DNA of 64,000 nt from Methylobacterium aquaticum (GCF_016804325.1 NZ_CP043627.1:4933501-4997500); one strand, 5' to 3'. Counted from the first letter of the stretch, positions 41,321 to 51,015 are shown. A program made the numbers and translations. The notes: generated from the sequence alone by a model not told the origin.

Positions 41321-42520
41321 GTGACGCAAAGCCCCGCTTCCGCCGCCCGCGGCCCGGTCGCCATCCGCTACGACGCCCTGGTCGAGTCGGGTGCGATCGA
41401 GCGCGATCCCGCCCAGACCGATCTCGTCGCCCGCCTCGACGGGCTGATCCGCGACCTCGCCGCGGCGCCGCCGCCGGACAAGCCCGGTCTCCTCGGCCGG
41501 CTGTTCGGCCGCCAGCCGGAGCCGGTGGCGGGTCCCCGCGGCCTCTACGTCTGGGGCCTGGTCGGTCGCGGCAAGACCATGCTGATGGACCTGTTCCACG
41601 AGGCGGCCCCGAACCCGAAGCGCCGGGTGCATTTCCACGCCTTCATGGGCGACGTGCACGAGCGCATCCATCGCCACCGCCAAGCGGTGAAGCAGGGGAC
41701 CGTGAAGGGCGACGACCCGATCCAGCCGGTGGCCGAGGCCCTGGCGGGGGAGGCGCGCCTGCTCTGCTTCGACGAGTTCACGGTGACCGACATCGCCGAC
41801 GCGATGATCCTCGGGCGCCTGTTCACCGCCCTCTTCGCCCGCGGCGTGGTGATGGTGGCGACCTCGAACGTCGAGCCCGACCGGCTCTACGAGGGCGGAT
41901 TGAACCGCGCCCTGTTCCTGCCCTTCATCGAGCAGCTGAAGGAGCGGGTCGCGGTGGTGCGGCTCGATTCGCGCACCGATTTCCGCCTGGAGAAGCTCGG
42001 CGGCAGCCCGGTCTACCACGTCCCGGCGGACGAGGCGGCGGCGCAGGCGCTCACCGGCGCGTTCCGGGCCCTGTCCGGCGAGCCGCAAGGGCGGCCGACG
42101 ACGATCCAGGTCAAGGGCCACGAGGTGGCGATTCCCGAAGCCGCCGGTGGCGTCGCCCGCTTCACCTTCCCGGATCTCTGCGCCCGGCCGCTGGGTGCGG
42201 CCGACTACCTGGCGCTGGCCGAGCGCTTCCACACCGTGATCGTCGAGGACATTCCGGTGATGGACATGCCCCAGCGCAACGAGGCCAAGCGCTTCATCAT
42301 CCTGGTCGATGCGCTCTACGACACCCGCACCAAGCTGCTCGCCTCCGCCGCCGCCGAGCCGACCGGGCTGTACCTGGCCGATTCCGGCCGCGAGGCATTC
42401 GAGTTCGAGCGCACGGTTTCGCGCCTGATCGAGATGCGCTCGGAGGAATACCTCGCCCTGCCGCATGGACGGCCGGACTCCGAGGCCTCGGGCAGCACGA
42501 CGGGGCTGGTGGAGACCTGA
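41321..42520 (+). CDS. zapE: Cell-division ATPase ZapE (AFG1-like)
   Basis: 399-residue AAA-like ATPase. Walker A GLVGRGKTMLMDLF, Walker B RLLCFDEFTVTDIADAM, sensor in VATSNVEPDRLYEGG, and the C-terminal ERFHTVIVEDIPVMDMPQRNEAKRFIILVDALYD are family signatures. ZapE interacts with FtsZ during division; the mitochondrial relative is AFG1/LACE1. Translation most likely starts at GTG 41321 (VTQSPASAARGPVAIRYDAL). In many alphaproteobacteria mdh follows; here an M20 peptidase gene does. Confidence 0.9.
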   Translation: MTQSPASAARGPVAIRYDALVESGAIERDPAQTDLVARLDGLIRDLAAAPPPDKPGLLGRLFGRQPEPVAGPRGLYVWGLVGRGKTMLMDLFHEAAPNPKRRVHFHAFMGDVHERIHRHRQAVKQGTVKGDDPIQPVAEALAGEARLLCFDEFTVTDIADAMILGRLFTALFARGVVMVATSNVEPDRLYEGGLNRALFLPFIEQLKERVAVVRLDSRTDFRLEKLGGSPVYHVPADEAAAQALTGAFRALSGEPQGRPTTIQVKGHEVAIPEAAGGVARFTFPDLCARPLGAADYLALAERFHTVIVEDIPVMDMPQRNEAKRFIILVDALYDTRTKLLASAAAEPTGLYLADSGREAFEFERTVSRLIEMRSEEYLALPHGRPDSEASGSTTGLVET

Positions 42521-42592
42521 GCCTTCTTGATGGTGCCGCATTTCGCGCGCCGAAGCGGCGGCGCCGTTAGATCATTCTCCCCGAGGCCCCCG

Positions 42593-43729
42593 ATGACCCC
42601 CTCCCCCACGCCCACCGATTTCTCGCCCGAGCGCGCCGTCGCGGCGATCTCGCGCTGGCTGGCGGTGGAAAGCCCGACGGATTCGGCCGACGGCGTCAAC
42701 CGGATGATGGACCTCGTCGCCGGGGAGGCCGCCGGCTTGAACCTCGCCGCCGAGCAGGTGCCGGGCCGCGACGGCTTCGGCGACAACCTGATCCTGCGGG
42801 CGGGGCCGCGGACGGGCGAACCGGGCATCCTAGTCCTGTCCCACCTCGACACGGTGCATCCGATCGGCACGCTGGCAAACGATCTGCCGGTGCGGGTCGA
42901 GGGGGATCGCCTCTACGGCCCGGGCGTCTACGACATGAAGGGCGGCGCCTGGCTGGCGCTCCAGGCATTCGCCGCGGCGTCCCGCTCGGGTCTGGCGCGG
43001 CGCCCCCTCACCTTCCTGTTCAGCAGCGACGAGGAGACCGGCTCGCAATCGACCCGCGGGCTGATCGAGGAGCTGGGAGCCAAGAGCGCCGCCGTGCTGG
43101 TGACCGAGCCCGGCCGCGACGGCGGCAAGGTGGTGACCGGGCGCAAGGGCGTCGGGCGCTTCGACGTCCATGTCGAGGGCCGGCCCTCCCATGCCGGCAC
43201 CCGCCACGCCGACGGCCGCAACGCCATCCGGGAGGCCGCCCGGCTGATCCTGGAGATCGAGGGGCTGACCGATTACACCCGCGGCGTCACCACCACGGTC
43301 GGGACGATCAGCGGCGGCACCGCCGAGAACGTGGTGCCGCAGCATTGCCGCTTCGCCGTCGATTTGCGGGTCGTCACCGCCGCCGACGGCGAGGATTACG
43401 CCGGCCGGATCCTGGGCTTGCGCGCCAGCCAGGATTTTCGCGTGACGGTGACCGGCGGCATGAACCGGCCGCCCTACGCCTCGCAGGCGGGCGCCGCCCT
43501 CTACGCCCATGCCAAGGCGCTCGCCCGCGACGAGCTCGGCCTCGATCTCGGCGAAGTGCCGCTGACCGGCGGCGGCTCGGACGGCAACTTCACGGCGGCG
43601 CTCGGCATCCCGACCCTCGACGGGCTCGGCATCGACGGCGACGGGGCGCATACCCTGCAGGAATACGGCCTGATCTCCTCGATCGCCCCGCGGATGCGGC
43701 TGATGCAGCGGCTGCTGGAGACGCTGTAA
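42593..43729 (+). CDS. M20-family metallopeptidase (carboxypeptidase G2-like)
   Basis: 378-residue zinc exopeptidase. Metal ligands appear in LSHLDTVHP, GVYDMKGGAWLAL, and SSDEETGSQSTR (catalytic and metal Glu pair); the dimerisation lobe contains GRPSHAGTRHADGRNAIREAA, and GGGSDGNF is near the end. The pattern suits glutamate carboxypeptidase/CPG2 enzymes that trim C-terminal glutamate or related amide bonds. No signal peptide is evident from ATG 42593. Confidence 0.88.
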   Translation: MTPSPTPTDFSPERAVAAISRWLAVESPTDSADGVNRMMDLVAGEAAGLNLAAEQVPGRDGFGDNLILRAGPRTGEPGILVLSHLDTVHPIGTLANDLPVRVEGDRLYGPGVYDMKGGAWLALQAFAAASRSGLARRPLTFLFSSDEETGSQSTRGLIEELGAKSAAVLVTEPGRDGGKVVTGRKGVGRFDVHVEGRPSHAGTRHADGRNAIREAARLILEIEGLTDYTRGVTTTVGTISGGTAENVVPQHCRFAVDLRVVTAADGEDYAGRILGLRASQDFRVTVTGGMNRPPYASQAGAALYAHAKALARDELGLDLGEVPLTGGGSDGNFTAALGIPTLDGLGIDGDGAHTLQEYGLISSIAPRMRLMQRLLETL

Positions 43730-43768
43730 CGCGTCTGTTTTCAGCGCCGGCTGGCTGACATCCGCAGG

Positions 43769-43907
43769 GTCATTCCGGGGCCGCGACAGCGGAGCCCGGA
43801 ATCCAGAACCGCAGGTGGTTCAGAGAAGGACGGACGACCGTTCCGCTTCGATCTCCGCCACCTGAGTTTCTGGATCCCGGGCTCCGCTGCGCGGCCCCGG
43901 GATGACC
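43769..43907. repeat. Opposed pair of REP-like palindromes (family B)
   Basis: GTCATTCCGGGGCCGCGACAG...CCGGAATCCAGAA (43769-43813) faces TTCTGGATCCCGGGCTCC...CCCCGGGATGACC (43867-43907) across about 55 bases. It follows the M20 gene and precedes the Nudix gene. Confidence 0.75.
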
Positions 43908-43998
43908 CTGTGTGGCGGAAGCGCAGGGACTCATCCGGCAGGGTCGTCATGGACGATCGACGGCGTTGCCCCCTCACCGACGGCACGAGAAGCCAGGC

Positions 43999-44586
43999 AT
44001 GACCGACCGCCACAACCCCTGGGTGACGCTCTCGCGCGAGCGCCATTACGAGGATCGTTATCTCGGGCTCGACCTCGACCGGTTGCGCCACGAATCCGGT
44101 CGCGAGCATCCCCACGTCGCCCTGCGCTTCAAGGTGTTCGGGGTCGCGGTGCTGCCGGTCGATCCGCAAGGCCGGGTCAGCCTGATCGGGCAATACCGCT
44201 ACGTGCTCGACCGCTTCACCTGGGAACTGCCCCGCGGCTCCGGCCCGGTCACCGACGACGCGCTCGCCACCGCCCGGCGCGAACTGAAAGAGGAAACCGG
44301 CGACGAAGCCGGATCCTGGCTCGAATTGCTGCGCCTCGACGCCTCGCCGGGCATCTCGAGCGAGCGGGTGCCGGGCTTCGTCGCCTGGAACCTGACGCGC
44401 GGCCCGGCCCACCCCGACCCGCAGGAGAGCCTGCGCATCCGCCGCCTGCCCTTCGCCGAGGCTGTGGGCGAGGCCCTGTCGGGCGCGATCACCGACGGGC
44501 CGAGCGTGGCCTTGCTGCTGTGCGTGGCGGAGCGGGCCCGGCGGGGGGATTTGCCGGGGGATCTTCTGGAGTTGTTGCGGATGTAG
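43999..44586 (+). CDS. Nudix hydrolase
   Basis: 195-residue Nudix protein of the ADP-ribose/ADP-sugar pyrophosphatase kind. Core box GSGPVTDDALATARRELKEETGDEAG: the REUxEExG segment is intact, while the first acidic position is Asp instead of Glu. QYRYVLDRFTWELPRG precedes it as in ADP-ribose pyrophosphatases. Cytoplasmic; hydrolyses a nucleoside diphosphate derivative. A long inverted repeat follows the stop. Confidence 0.85.
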   Translation: MTDRHNPWVTLSRERHYEDRYLGLDLDRLRHESGREHPHVALRFKVFGVAVLPVDPQGRVSLIGQYRYVLDRFTWELPRGSGPVTDDALATARRELKEETGDEAGSWLELLRLDASPGISSERVPGFVAWNLTRGPAHPDPQESLRIRRLPFAEAVGEALSGAITDGPSVALLLCVAERARRGDLPGDLLELLRM

Positions 44587-44605
44587 ACGGCTGGGCGCGG
44601 GAAGC

Positions 44606-44796
44606 CCCCTCCCCCTCTGCGGGGGAGGGGGCCCGGCTGCGAGTGCGAAGCACTCGTGCGCCGGGCGGGAGAGGGGAGCCACGCTTCCGGATATGGCGGC
44701 ATCGTTCCTACCGGCGCATCCTGGAACAGCGTCGCGCCGCCCCTCTCCCGGCCCCTGCTGACGCAGAGACCACCCTCCCTCGCAGAGGGGGGAGGG
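44606..44796. repeat. Long inverted repeat, family C
   Basis: The outer arm CCCTCCCCCTCTGCGGGGG (about 44606) pairs with the arm around CCCTCGCAGAGGGGGGAGGG (about 44777-44796). The inner arm GGGCGGGAGAGGGG (about 44662) pairs with CCCCTCTCCCGGCCC (about 44740). The structure sits between the 3' ends of the Nudix gene and a convergent hydrolase gene, where it can act as a two-way terminator. Confidence 0.65.
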
Positions 44797-44850
44797 TTTA
44801 CCCGCGCCTCATCCTCCCCGAGAACAGGGTTGCATGAGCAAGACGAGCCC

Positions 44851-45840
44851 TCACCGCGCCGCCAGCTCCCGCAGCAGCGCCTCATGGAACCGGTCCGGCG
44901 CCTCCATCTGCGGCGCGTGGCCCAGGCCCTCGAACGTCACCAGCCGCGCCCCCGCGATCCGGCCTGCGGCCTCCGGCCCGAGCCGGTCGTAGCGCCCGAG
45001 GGTCTCTGCGAGGGCCGGCGCGGCGCGGTTAGCGCCCGGGGCGGTGCGGTCCTTGGTCCCGACCATCAGCACGGTCGGCACGCGCAACCGGCCGAACTCG
45101 TGAACCACCGGCTGGGTGAAGATCATGTCCGAGGTCTGGGCCTGGTTCCAGGCCACGCGTTCGGCGCCGGGACCGGCATAGAGCCCCGCCTGCATCTCGA
45201 CCCAGCGGTCGTAGGCCGGCTTCCACTGGCCGTCATAATAGAACTTGAGCTGGTAGGCCTTGATGCTCGCCGCACTGGTCTTGCGCTCGGCGGCATAGGC
45301 CGCGTCGATGGTCTGGTAGGGCACGCCCTTGGCCTGCCAATCCTCGAGCCCGAGGGGATCGACCATCACCAGCTGCTCGACCGCATCCGGGAACATCAGG
45401 GCGTAGCGGGCCGCCAGCATGCCGCCCATCGAATGCCCGACGATGGTCGCCTTGGGGATGCCGAGGCCTACGAGGAGTCCGTGCGTGTTGGTCGCGAGCT
45501 GCTGGAAGCTGAACTGGTAGCCGGCGGGCTTGGTCGACTTGCAGAAGCCGACCTGGTCGAGGGCGAGCACCCGGTAGCCGGCCCGCGCCAGCACGCCGAC
45601 CGTGTCGCCCCAGGTCGCGGCGCAGAAATTCTTGCCGTGGAGCAGCACGACGGTGCGGCCGTTCGGCCGCTCCGGCGTCACGTCCATGTAGGCCATCGCC
45701 AGGTCCTGCCCTTGCGACGCGAAGGCGTGGCGATGGACCGGATACGGGTAGTCGAACCCCTCGAGCTCCGGCCCGTAGGAGGGCGCGGCCACGGCGGCGG
45801 ATGCGGAAAGAAGCAGGGAGGCGAGGAGCGGCAGGCGCAT
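44851..45840 (-). CDS. Secreted alpha/beta hydrolase
   Basis: 329 residues with signal peptide MRLPLLASLLLSASAAVAA. Catalytic residues: Ser in VGHSMGGMLAAR, Asp in GTKDRTAPG, His in FEGLGHAPQM. LLHGKNFCAATW holds the oxyanion loop. Resembles epoxide-hydrolase/haloperoxidase-like esterases; substrate unknown. Divergent from the SRP RNA. Confidence 0.87.
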   Translation of the reverse strand: MRLPLLASLLLSASAAVAAPSYGPELEGFDYPYPVHRHAFASQGQDLAMAYMDVTPERPNGRTVVLLHGKNFCAATWGDTVGVLARAGYRVLALDQVGFCKSTKPAGYQFSFQQLATNTHGLLVGLGIPKATIVGHSMGGMLAARYALMFPDAVEQLVMVDPLGLEDWQAKGVPYQTIDAAYAAERKTSAASIKAYQLKFYYDGQWKPAYDRWVEMQAGLYAGPGAERVAWNQAQTSDMIFTQPVVHEFGRLRVPTVLMVGTKDRTAPGANRAAPALAETLGRYDRLGPEAAGRIAGARLVTFEGLGHAPQMEAPDRFHEALLRELAAR

Positions 45841-45950
45841 GCGGCGGGGTCTCCGGTGGTCCCGAGGCTCTTACAACGCGCCGCCCGCACGGAGTCATGC
45901 GCCGAGGCAGAGCCGCGCTTGCGTTTCCGGCGGCGTCCCGCCATATAGGC

Positions 45951-46049
45951 CTCGGGAGGTTGGCGAGGGACGTTTCACTCGCCAACCGGGTCAGGTCCGG
46001 AAGGAAGCAGCCCTAACGAGACCGAGCGGGTTTTCGTCCAGCCTCCCAC
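45951..46049 (+). ncRNA. ffs: Small SRP RNA (4.5S-like)
   Basis: Contains the conserved SRP54-binding domain GGTCAGGTCCGGAAGGAAG (45989-46007) and CAGCCCTAACGAG, the asymmetric/symmetric loop sequence of bacterial SRP RNA. GGGAGG near the 5' end pairs with CCTCCC near 46042-46047 to close the long hairpin, followed by CCCTTTTCC. The location directly upstream of dnaX is conserved in alphaproteobacteria. Exact ends are estimated. Confidence 0.92.
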
Positions 46050-46112
46050 CCTTTTCCTTTCAGGAGCGCGTGCGCCCCCTCCCGGGGGCCGGCCTCACGA
46101 CCCTGCGAGCGC

Positions 46113-48062
46113 ATGGACGAGACCTCCGGCACGCCCTCGATAGACGAGCCGGGTCTCCCCGGGTTCGGTGCGGCCCCGAGCCAGCCGCAGAGCCGGCAGC
46201 CGGCGCCCGCCTACCGGGTCCTGGCGCGCAAGTACCGCCCGAAGGATTTCGACGACCTGATCGGCCAGGGCGCCATGGTGCGCACCCTGGCGAACGCCTT
46301 CGAGGCCGGCCGCATCCCGCAGGCCTGGATGCTGACCGGCGTGCGCGGGGTCGGCAAGACCACCACCGCCCGCATCCTCGCCCGCGGCCTCAACTACGCG
46401 CTTCCCGACGACCCGAATGCCGGGCCGACGATCCGGCTGCCCACGCTCGGCCTGCACTGCGCCGCCATCATGGAATCCCGGCACATCGACGTGCTGGAGA
46501 TGGACGCCGCCTCGCATACCGGCATCGACGACGTCCGCCAGATCATCGACGGCATCCGGTATTCGCCGGTCTCGGCGCGCTACAAGGTCTACATCGTCGA
46601 CGAGGTCCACATGCTGTCCGAGAAGGCGTTCAACGCCTTCCTGAAGACGCTGGAGGAGCCGCCGCCGCACGCGAAGTTCGTCTTCGCCACCACCGAGATC
46701 CGCAAGGTTCCGGTCACCATCCTGTCGCGCTGCCAGCGCTTCGACCTGCGCCGGGTCGAGGCCGGGGCGCTCATCGCCCATCTCCAGAAGATCTGCGACG
46801 CCGAAAACGTCTCGGCCGAGGCCGAGGCGCTCGCCGCCATCGCCCGGGCGGCGGAAGGCTCGGTGCGCGATTCGCTGTCGCTCCTCGACCAGGCGATCGC
46901 GCATGGCGCCGGCCACGTCACCGCCGAGACGGTGCGCGACATGCTGGGCCTCGCCGACCGCGCCCGGGTCGTCGACCTGTTCGAGGCGGCGATGCGCGGC
47001 GACGTGCCGGCCACCTTCGCGGAGCTGCGGGCGCAGCACGAATCCGGCGCCGACCCGGCGGTGGTCCTGTCCGACCTCGCCGAGTTCACCCACCTCGTCA
47101 CGCGGTTGAAGCTCGCACCCGACTCGGCCCGCGTCGACACCTCGCTCAGCGAGGTCGAGCGGGTGCGCGGCGGCGACTTCGCCGACCGGCTCTCGGTCCG
47201 GGCCCTATCCCGCGCCTGGCAGATCCTGCTCAAGGCGATCCCCGAGGTCCAGTCCGCGACCCGGCCGCTGGCCGCCGCCGAGATGGCGCTGGTCCGCCTG
47301 ATCTACGCCGCCGACCTGCCGACACCGGACGAGGCCCTGCGCCAAGTCCGGGACGGCGGCGGCCTCGTCTTGCCGGCCCGGGCGCCGGGCCCCGCCCCCT
47401 CCGGCGCCTCCGCGCTGGCGAGCCCGCCCGCCCGGGCAGCGGCTCCCGCGATGCAGGCGGCCCCCGCACCGGTCACCGCGATGCGGGCGGTGGGCGGCGC
47501 GGCGCCGGCCCTGCGTGCCCTGCCGGAGGTGCGGCCCGAGATGCCGCCGGCGCCTGCCCCCGCCCCGGCGATGCCGCGCCCGACCCTGGTGCCGCCGGCG
47601 CCAGCCCCGCAGGCCGCCGCGGCGGCGAAGCCGGAGAGCGGCCCGCGGCTGCGCCGGTTCGAGGACGTGGTGGCGCTCGCCGACGAGCGCCGCGACATCG
47701 GCCTCAAGATGGCGCTGGAACGCGACGCCCATCTCGTCCGGTTCGAGGACGGCCGGATCGAGCTGCGTCTCGCCGAGGGCGGGCGGGCGACGCTCGCCAC
47801 CGACCTCGCCAACGCGCTCCATGCCTGGACCGGGCGGCGCTGGGTGGTGGCCCTGTCGCAGGAGACCGGCGAGGCGACGCTCGACGCCCAGGCCAAGGCC
47901 GCGGTGAAGAGCCGGCACCAGGGGGCGGCGAGCCATCCGCTGGTGCAGGCGGTCCTGAAGACCTTTCCGGGCGCCCAGATCGTCGACGTGCGCGACAAGG
48001 CGTCCGATCCGCCCGATCTCGACGACGCGGCGCCCCCGGATTCCGACGATCCGGATCCGTAG
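46113..48062 (+). CDS. dnaX: DNA polymerase III subunits gamma/tau
   Basis: 649-residue clamp-loader ATPase. ARKYRPKDFDDLIGQ, Walker A GVRGVGKTTTARI, Walker B YIVDEVHMLS, SRC motif ILSRCQRFDLRR and domain III are all present. After about residue 420 a long Ala/Pro-rich linker leads to a C-terminal polymerase-contact domain. The bacterial zinc module is altered: where four cysteines are usual, only GLHC remains, as in related alphaproteobacteria. First of a replication/repair group with ybaB and recR. Confidence 0.95.
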   Translation: MDETSGTPSIDEPGLPGFGAAPSQPQSRQPAPAYRVLARKYRPKDFDDLIGQGAMVRTLANAFEAGRIPQAWMLTGVRGVGKTTTARILARGLNYALPDDPNAGPTIRLPTLGLHCAAIMESRHIDVLEMDAASHTGIDDVRQIIDGIRYSPVSARYKVYIVDEVHMLSEKAFNAFLKTLEEPPPHAKFVFATTEIRKVPVTILSRCQRFDLRRVEAGALIAHLQKICDAENVSAEAEALAAIARAAEGSVRDSLSLLDQAIAHGAGHVTAETVRDMLGLADRARVVDLFEAAMRGDVPATFAELRAQHESGADPAVVLSDLAEFTHLVTRLKLAPDSARVDTSLSEVERVRGGDFADRLSVRALSRAWQILLKAIPEVQSATRPLAAAEMALVRLIYAADLPTPDEALRQVRDGGGLVLPARAPGPAPSGASALASPPARAAAPAMQAAPAPVTAMRAVGGAAPALRALPEVRPEMPPAPAPAPAMPRPTLVPPAPAPQAAAAAKPESGPRLRRFEDVVALADERRDIGLKMALERDAHLVRFEDGRIELRLAEGGRATLATDLANALHAWTGRRWVVALSQETGEATLDAQAKAAVKSRHQGAASHPLVQAVLKTFPGAQIVDVRDKASDPPDLDDAAPPDSDDPDP

Positions 48063-48135
48063 CCGGTAGCCGACGGGCGGCCGGCACCCCACATCACGCC
48101 GACGATTGTCTCACTCACACCGCGAGGACGCCGCC

Positions 48136-48456
48136 ATGGACATCATGGGACTGATGAAGCAGGCCCAGGCCATGCAGCAGAAGATGGCCGACCTTCAGTC
48201 CGAACTCGACGGCGTGCAGGTCACCGGCGCCTCGGGCGGCGGCTCCGTCTCGGTGACGATGACCGCGAAGGGCGACGTGAAGGGCCTCACCCTCGATGCC
48301 TCGCTGCTGGTGCCGGACGAGAAAGAGATCCTTGAGGACCTGATCGTCGCCGCACTCAACGACGCCAAGGCCAAGGCCGAGCGGGCCGCGCAGGAGCGGA
48401 TGCAGGACCTGACGAAGGGCCTGCCGCTGCCGCCGGGCATGAAGCTGCCGTTCTAG
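48136..48456 (+). CDS. YbaB/EbfC nucleoid-associated protein
   Basis: 106-residue DNA-binding dimer. [36 protein letters not shown] is the family start, and [12 protein letters not shown] the family end. GAGGA upstream of ATG 48136 fixes the start. Binds DNA as a tweezer-like homodimer. Lies between dnaX and recR as in most bacteria. Confidence 0.94.
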   Translation: MDIMGLMKQAQAMQQKMADLQSELDGVQVTGASGGGSVSVTMTAKGDVKGLTLDASLLVPDEKEILEDLIVAALNDAKAKAERAAQERMQDLTKGLPLPPGMKLPF

Positions 48457-48506
48457 CTTTTTTCTAGTCGGCCCAGAGTTTCGCGCGCCGGATCGTGCGC
48501 ATTCTC

Positions 48507-48695
48507 CTCTCCCCGCGGGCGGGGAGAGGGCTGTGTTCCCGTCCAGGGAACGCAGCGAGGCGGCAGCCAAGGGTGAGGGGGTATTTCCGGAAGAGTCTCT
48601 CCCGTCGAGCCCCCCCTCACCCCCGCTCCGGCTACGCCTGCGCTTGCCGCGTCTCCTGCACGGAGACACGGCCCTCTCCCCGCCCGCGGGGAGAG
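48507..48695. repeat. Long inverted repeat, family C, 25-bp perfect arms
   Basis: 48507-48531 is the exact reverse complement of 48671-48695 (arm starts CTCTCCCCGCGGGCGGGG). Within it, GGGTGAGGGGG pairs with CCCCTCACCCCC. It lies in the 295-bp gap between ybaB and recR, so a transcript of the dnaX-recR group would carry a very large hairpin. Confidence 0.8.
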
Positions 48696-48751
48696 GGGAT
48701 TCCGGCGCCTCCGCGTCCTGCGTACCGCACACCACGAAGGTCCCACACCCC

Positions 48752-49357
48752 ATGCCCCAGGCCGTCGCGGGCCCCGAGATCGAGCGGCTGATCCAGCTCC
48801 TGGCCCGCATGCCGGGCCTGGGGCCGCGCTCGGCCCGCCGGGCCGCCCTCCAGCTCATCAAGAAGCGCGAGACGCTGCTGGCGCCGCTGGCCGACGCCAT
48901 GAAGGTCGCCTCCGACCGGATCGTGGTCTGCCACGAATGCGGCAACGTCGACACGCAGGATCCCTGCACGATCTGCCGCGACCAGAGCCGCGACCCCTCG
49001 ATGCTGGTGGTGGTGGAGGACGTGTCGGACCTCTGGGCGCTGGAGCGCTCCGGCGCCGTGACGGCGCGCTACCACGTGCTCGGCGGCGTGCTCTCCGCCC
49101 TCGACGGGGTCAGGCCGGAGAACCTGAACCTCAGCCGCCTGGTCGAGCGGGTGAGCGCGCCGGAGATGCGCGAGGTGATCCTGGCGCTCAACGCCACCGT
49201 CGACGGCCAGACCACCGCGCATTACGTCACCGAGCTGCTGACCCACCTGTCGATCAAGGTGACGCGGCTCGCCCACGGCGTGCCGGTCGGCGGCGAGCTC
49301 GACTATCTCGACGAGGGCACCCTGTCGGCGGCGATCCGCCAGCGCACCGCGTTCTAG
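48752..49357 (+). CDS. recR: Recombination mediator RecR
   Basis: 201-residue RecFOR-pathway protein that helps load RecA at gaps. Helix-hairpin-helix [15 protein letters not shown]4 zinc finger CHECGN...CTIC, Toprim start [13 protein letters not shown], and [10 protein letters not shown]. Starts at ATG 48752. Its TAG stop lies inside the first bases of a GAAGTGGATACCGG-type repeat. Confidence 0.96.
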   Translation: MPQAVAGPEIERLIQLLARMPGLGPRSARRAALQLIKKRETLLAPLADAMKVASDRIVVCHECGNVDTQDPCTICRDQSRDPSMLVVVEDVSDLWALERSGAVTARYHVLGGVLSALDGVRPENLNLSRLVERVSAPEMREVILALNATVDGQTTAHYVTELLTHLSIKVTRLAHGVPVGGELDYLDEGTLSAAIRQRTAF

Positions 49358-49459
49358 AGCATTTTCCGACGAAGTGGATACCGGTTCGTCGCAGAAAATG
49401 CGGCAAAATCAACGACCTAGAGAGCTTCGCGATTGCAACGTGATCGTGAAGTGCTCTAG
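49354..49459. repeat. GAAGTGGATACCGG repeat with imperfect hairpin
   Basis: Begins CTAGAGCATTTTCCGACGAA, shares nearly all of the first 60 bases with the copy at 38829, and ends in an imperfect stem from CTAGAGAGCTTCGCGAT to GTGATCGTGAAGTGCTCTAG. The first CTAG includes the recR stop. The stem has the same position but different sequence from that of the other copy. Confidence 0.75.
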
Positions 49460-49565
49460 CGTCGGCCACCATCGGGGTTTGACCCGGAAGAGACAAATCC
49501 TTATCTCCCGGAACCTTGTGGGGCACCATCGCGGCGCCCCGTCCCCCGATCCTGCTGGCGCCCGA

Positions 49566-50081
49566 ATGAGCATCCGTCCCCTCGTCATCCTGCCGGACGC
49601 GCGCCTGCGCGAGATCTCGGCCCCGGTCGGCACGATCACCGGCGACGTGCGGAAGCTCGCGGAGGACATGCTGGAGACGATGTACGACGCCCCCGGCGTC
49701 GGGCTGGCCGGCATCCAGATCGGCGAGCCGGTGCGCATCGTCACGATCGACACCTCGAAGGAGAAGGACGAGCGCAAGCCCCTCGTGCTCCTCGATCCCG
49801 AGATCGTCTGGACCTCGGAAGCGACCCGCCCCTACGAGGAGGGCTGCCTGTCGATCCCCGATTACTATGCCGAGGTCGTCCGCCCGGACCGGGTGCGGGT
49901 GCGCTTCCGCACCCTCGACGGCGAGACCGTGGAGCAGGAGGCCGACGGCCTGCTCGCCACCTGCATCCAGCACGAGATCGACCACCTCAACGGCGTCCTG
50001 TTCATCGACCACCTGTCGAAGCTCAAGCGCGACCGGGTGATGAAGAAGTTCGCCAAGGCGGCCAAGCGCGAAGCCGCGTAG
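49566..50081 (+). CDS. def: Peptide deformylase
   Basis: 171-residue metalloenzyme that removes the N-formyl group from nascent proteins. Motif 1 [10 protein letters not shown] (usually GxGLAAxQ, so one Ala is Gly here), motif 2 EGCLSIP with the metal Cys, and motif 3 QHEIDHLNG with both His ligands. Adjacent to fmt (one base apart), the classic formylation pair. Confidence 0.96.
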   Translation: MSIRPLVILPDARLREISAPVGTITGDVRKLAEDMLETMYDAPGVGLAGIQIGEPVRIVTIDTSKEKDERKPLVLLDPEIVWTSEATRPYEEGCLSIPDYYAEVVRPDRVRVRFRTLDGETVEQEADGLLATCIQHEIDHLNGVLFIDHLSKLKRDRVMKKFAKAAKREAA

Positions 50082-50082
50082 G

Positions 50083-51015
50083 ATGTCGCTCAAGGTCGTG
50101 TTCATGGGCACCCCGGATTTCGCGGTGCCGACCCTGGCCGAGATCGTCGGCGGCGGCCACGAGGTCGTGGCGGTCTATACCCGCGCGCCCGCGCCGGCGG
50201 GTCGCGGCATGTCCTTAAGGCCCTCGCCGGTCCAGGCCCTGGCGGAGAAGTTCGGGCTCCCCGTCCTGACCCCGACGACGTTGCGCACCGAGGAGGCCGC
50301 CGAGACCTTCCGGGCTCACGAGGCCGACGTCGCCGTGGTGGTCGCCTACGGGATGATCCTGCCGCCGGCGATCCTCGACGCGCCGGCGCTGGGCTGCCTG
50401 AACCTGCACGCCTCCCTGCTGCCGCGCTGGCGCGGCGCCGCGCCGATCCAGCGCGCCGTGATGGCGGGCGACGCGGAGACCGGCGTCGCGGTGATGCGGA
50501 TGGAGCCGGGCCTCGATACCGGACCGGTCGGCATGGTCGAGCGGCTGGGCATCGGCCCCGACATGAATGCCGGCGAGCTGCACGACCGGCTGATGCCGCT
50601 CGGCGCCGACCTGATGGCGCGGGCGCTCGGCGCGCTCGAGCGCGGCAACCTGCAATTCCGGGCGCAGAGCGCGGAGGGCGTCGTCTACGCCCACAAGATC
50701 ACCAACGAGGAGGCGCGGCTCGACTGGTCGCAACCCGCGAAGGACCTTCACGACCGGGTGCGCGGCCTGTCGCCGTTCCCGGGCGCCTACCTGATGGCCG
50801 ATCTCGGCCGCGGGCCGGAGCGGGTGAAGGTGCTCCGCGCCCGCCTCGCCGACGGATCGGGCGAGCCCGGCACGCTGCTGGACACCGCCGGTACGGTCGC
50901 CTGCGGCGCGGGCGCCCTGCGGCTCGTCACCGTCCAGCCCGCGGGCAAGGGCGCGATGCCGTTCGACGACTTCGCCCGCGGCCGGCGGCTCGAGCCGGGC
51001 ACCGCCCTCGCCTGA
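50083..51015 (+). CDS. fmt: Methionyl-tRNA formyltransferase
   Basis: 310-residue enzyme that formylates Met-tRNAfMet. [12 protein letters not shown] at the N terminus, folate site and catalytic signature [22 protein letters not shown]-terminal tRNA-binding domain with FPGAYL. Its stop and the truA start share a base (TGATG at 51015). Confidence 0.96.
   Translation: MSLKVVFMGTPDFAVPTLAEIVGGGHEVVAVYTRAPAPAGRGMSLRPSPVQALAEKFGLPVLTPTTLRTEEAAETFRAHEADVAVVVAYGMILPPAILDAPALGCLNLHASLLPRWRGAAPIQRAVMAGDAETGVAVMRMEPGLDTGPVGMVERLGIGPDMNAGELHDRLMPLGADLMARALGALERGNLQFRAQSAEGVVYAHKITNEEARLDWSQPAKDLHDRVRGLSPFPGAYLMADLGRGPERVKVLRARLADGSGEPGTLLDTAGTVACGAGALRLVTVQPAGKGAMPFDDFARGRRLEPGTALA

Noticed and set aside
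45841..46112. Protein frames through the gap before dnaX
   Set aside because: The region is explained by the SRP RNA; frames there are accidental.
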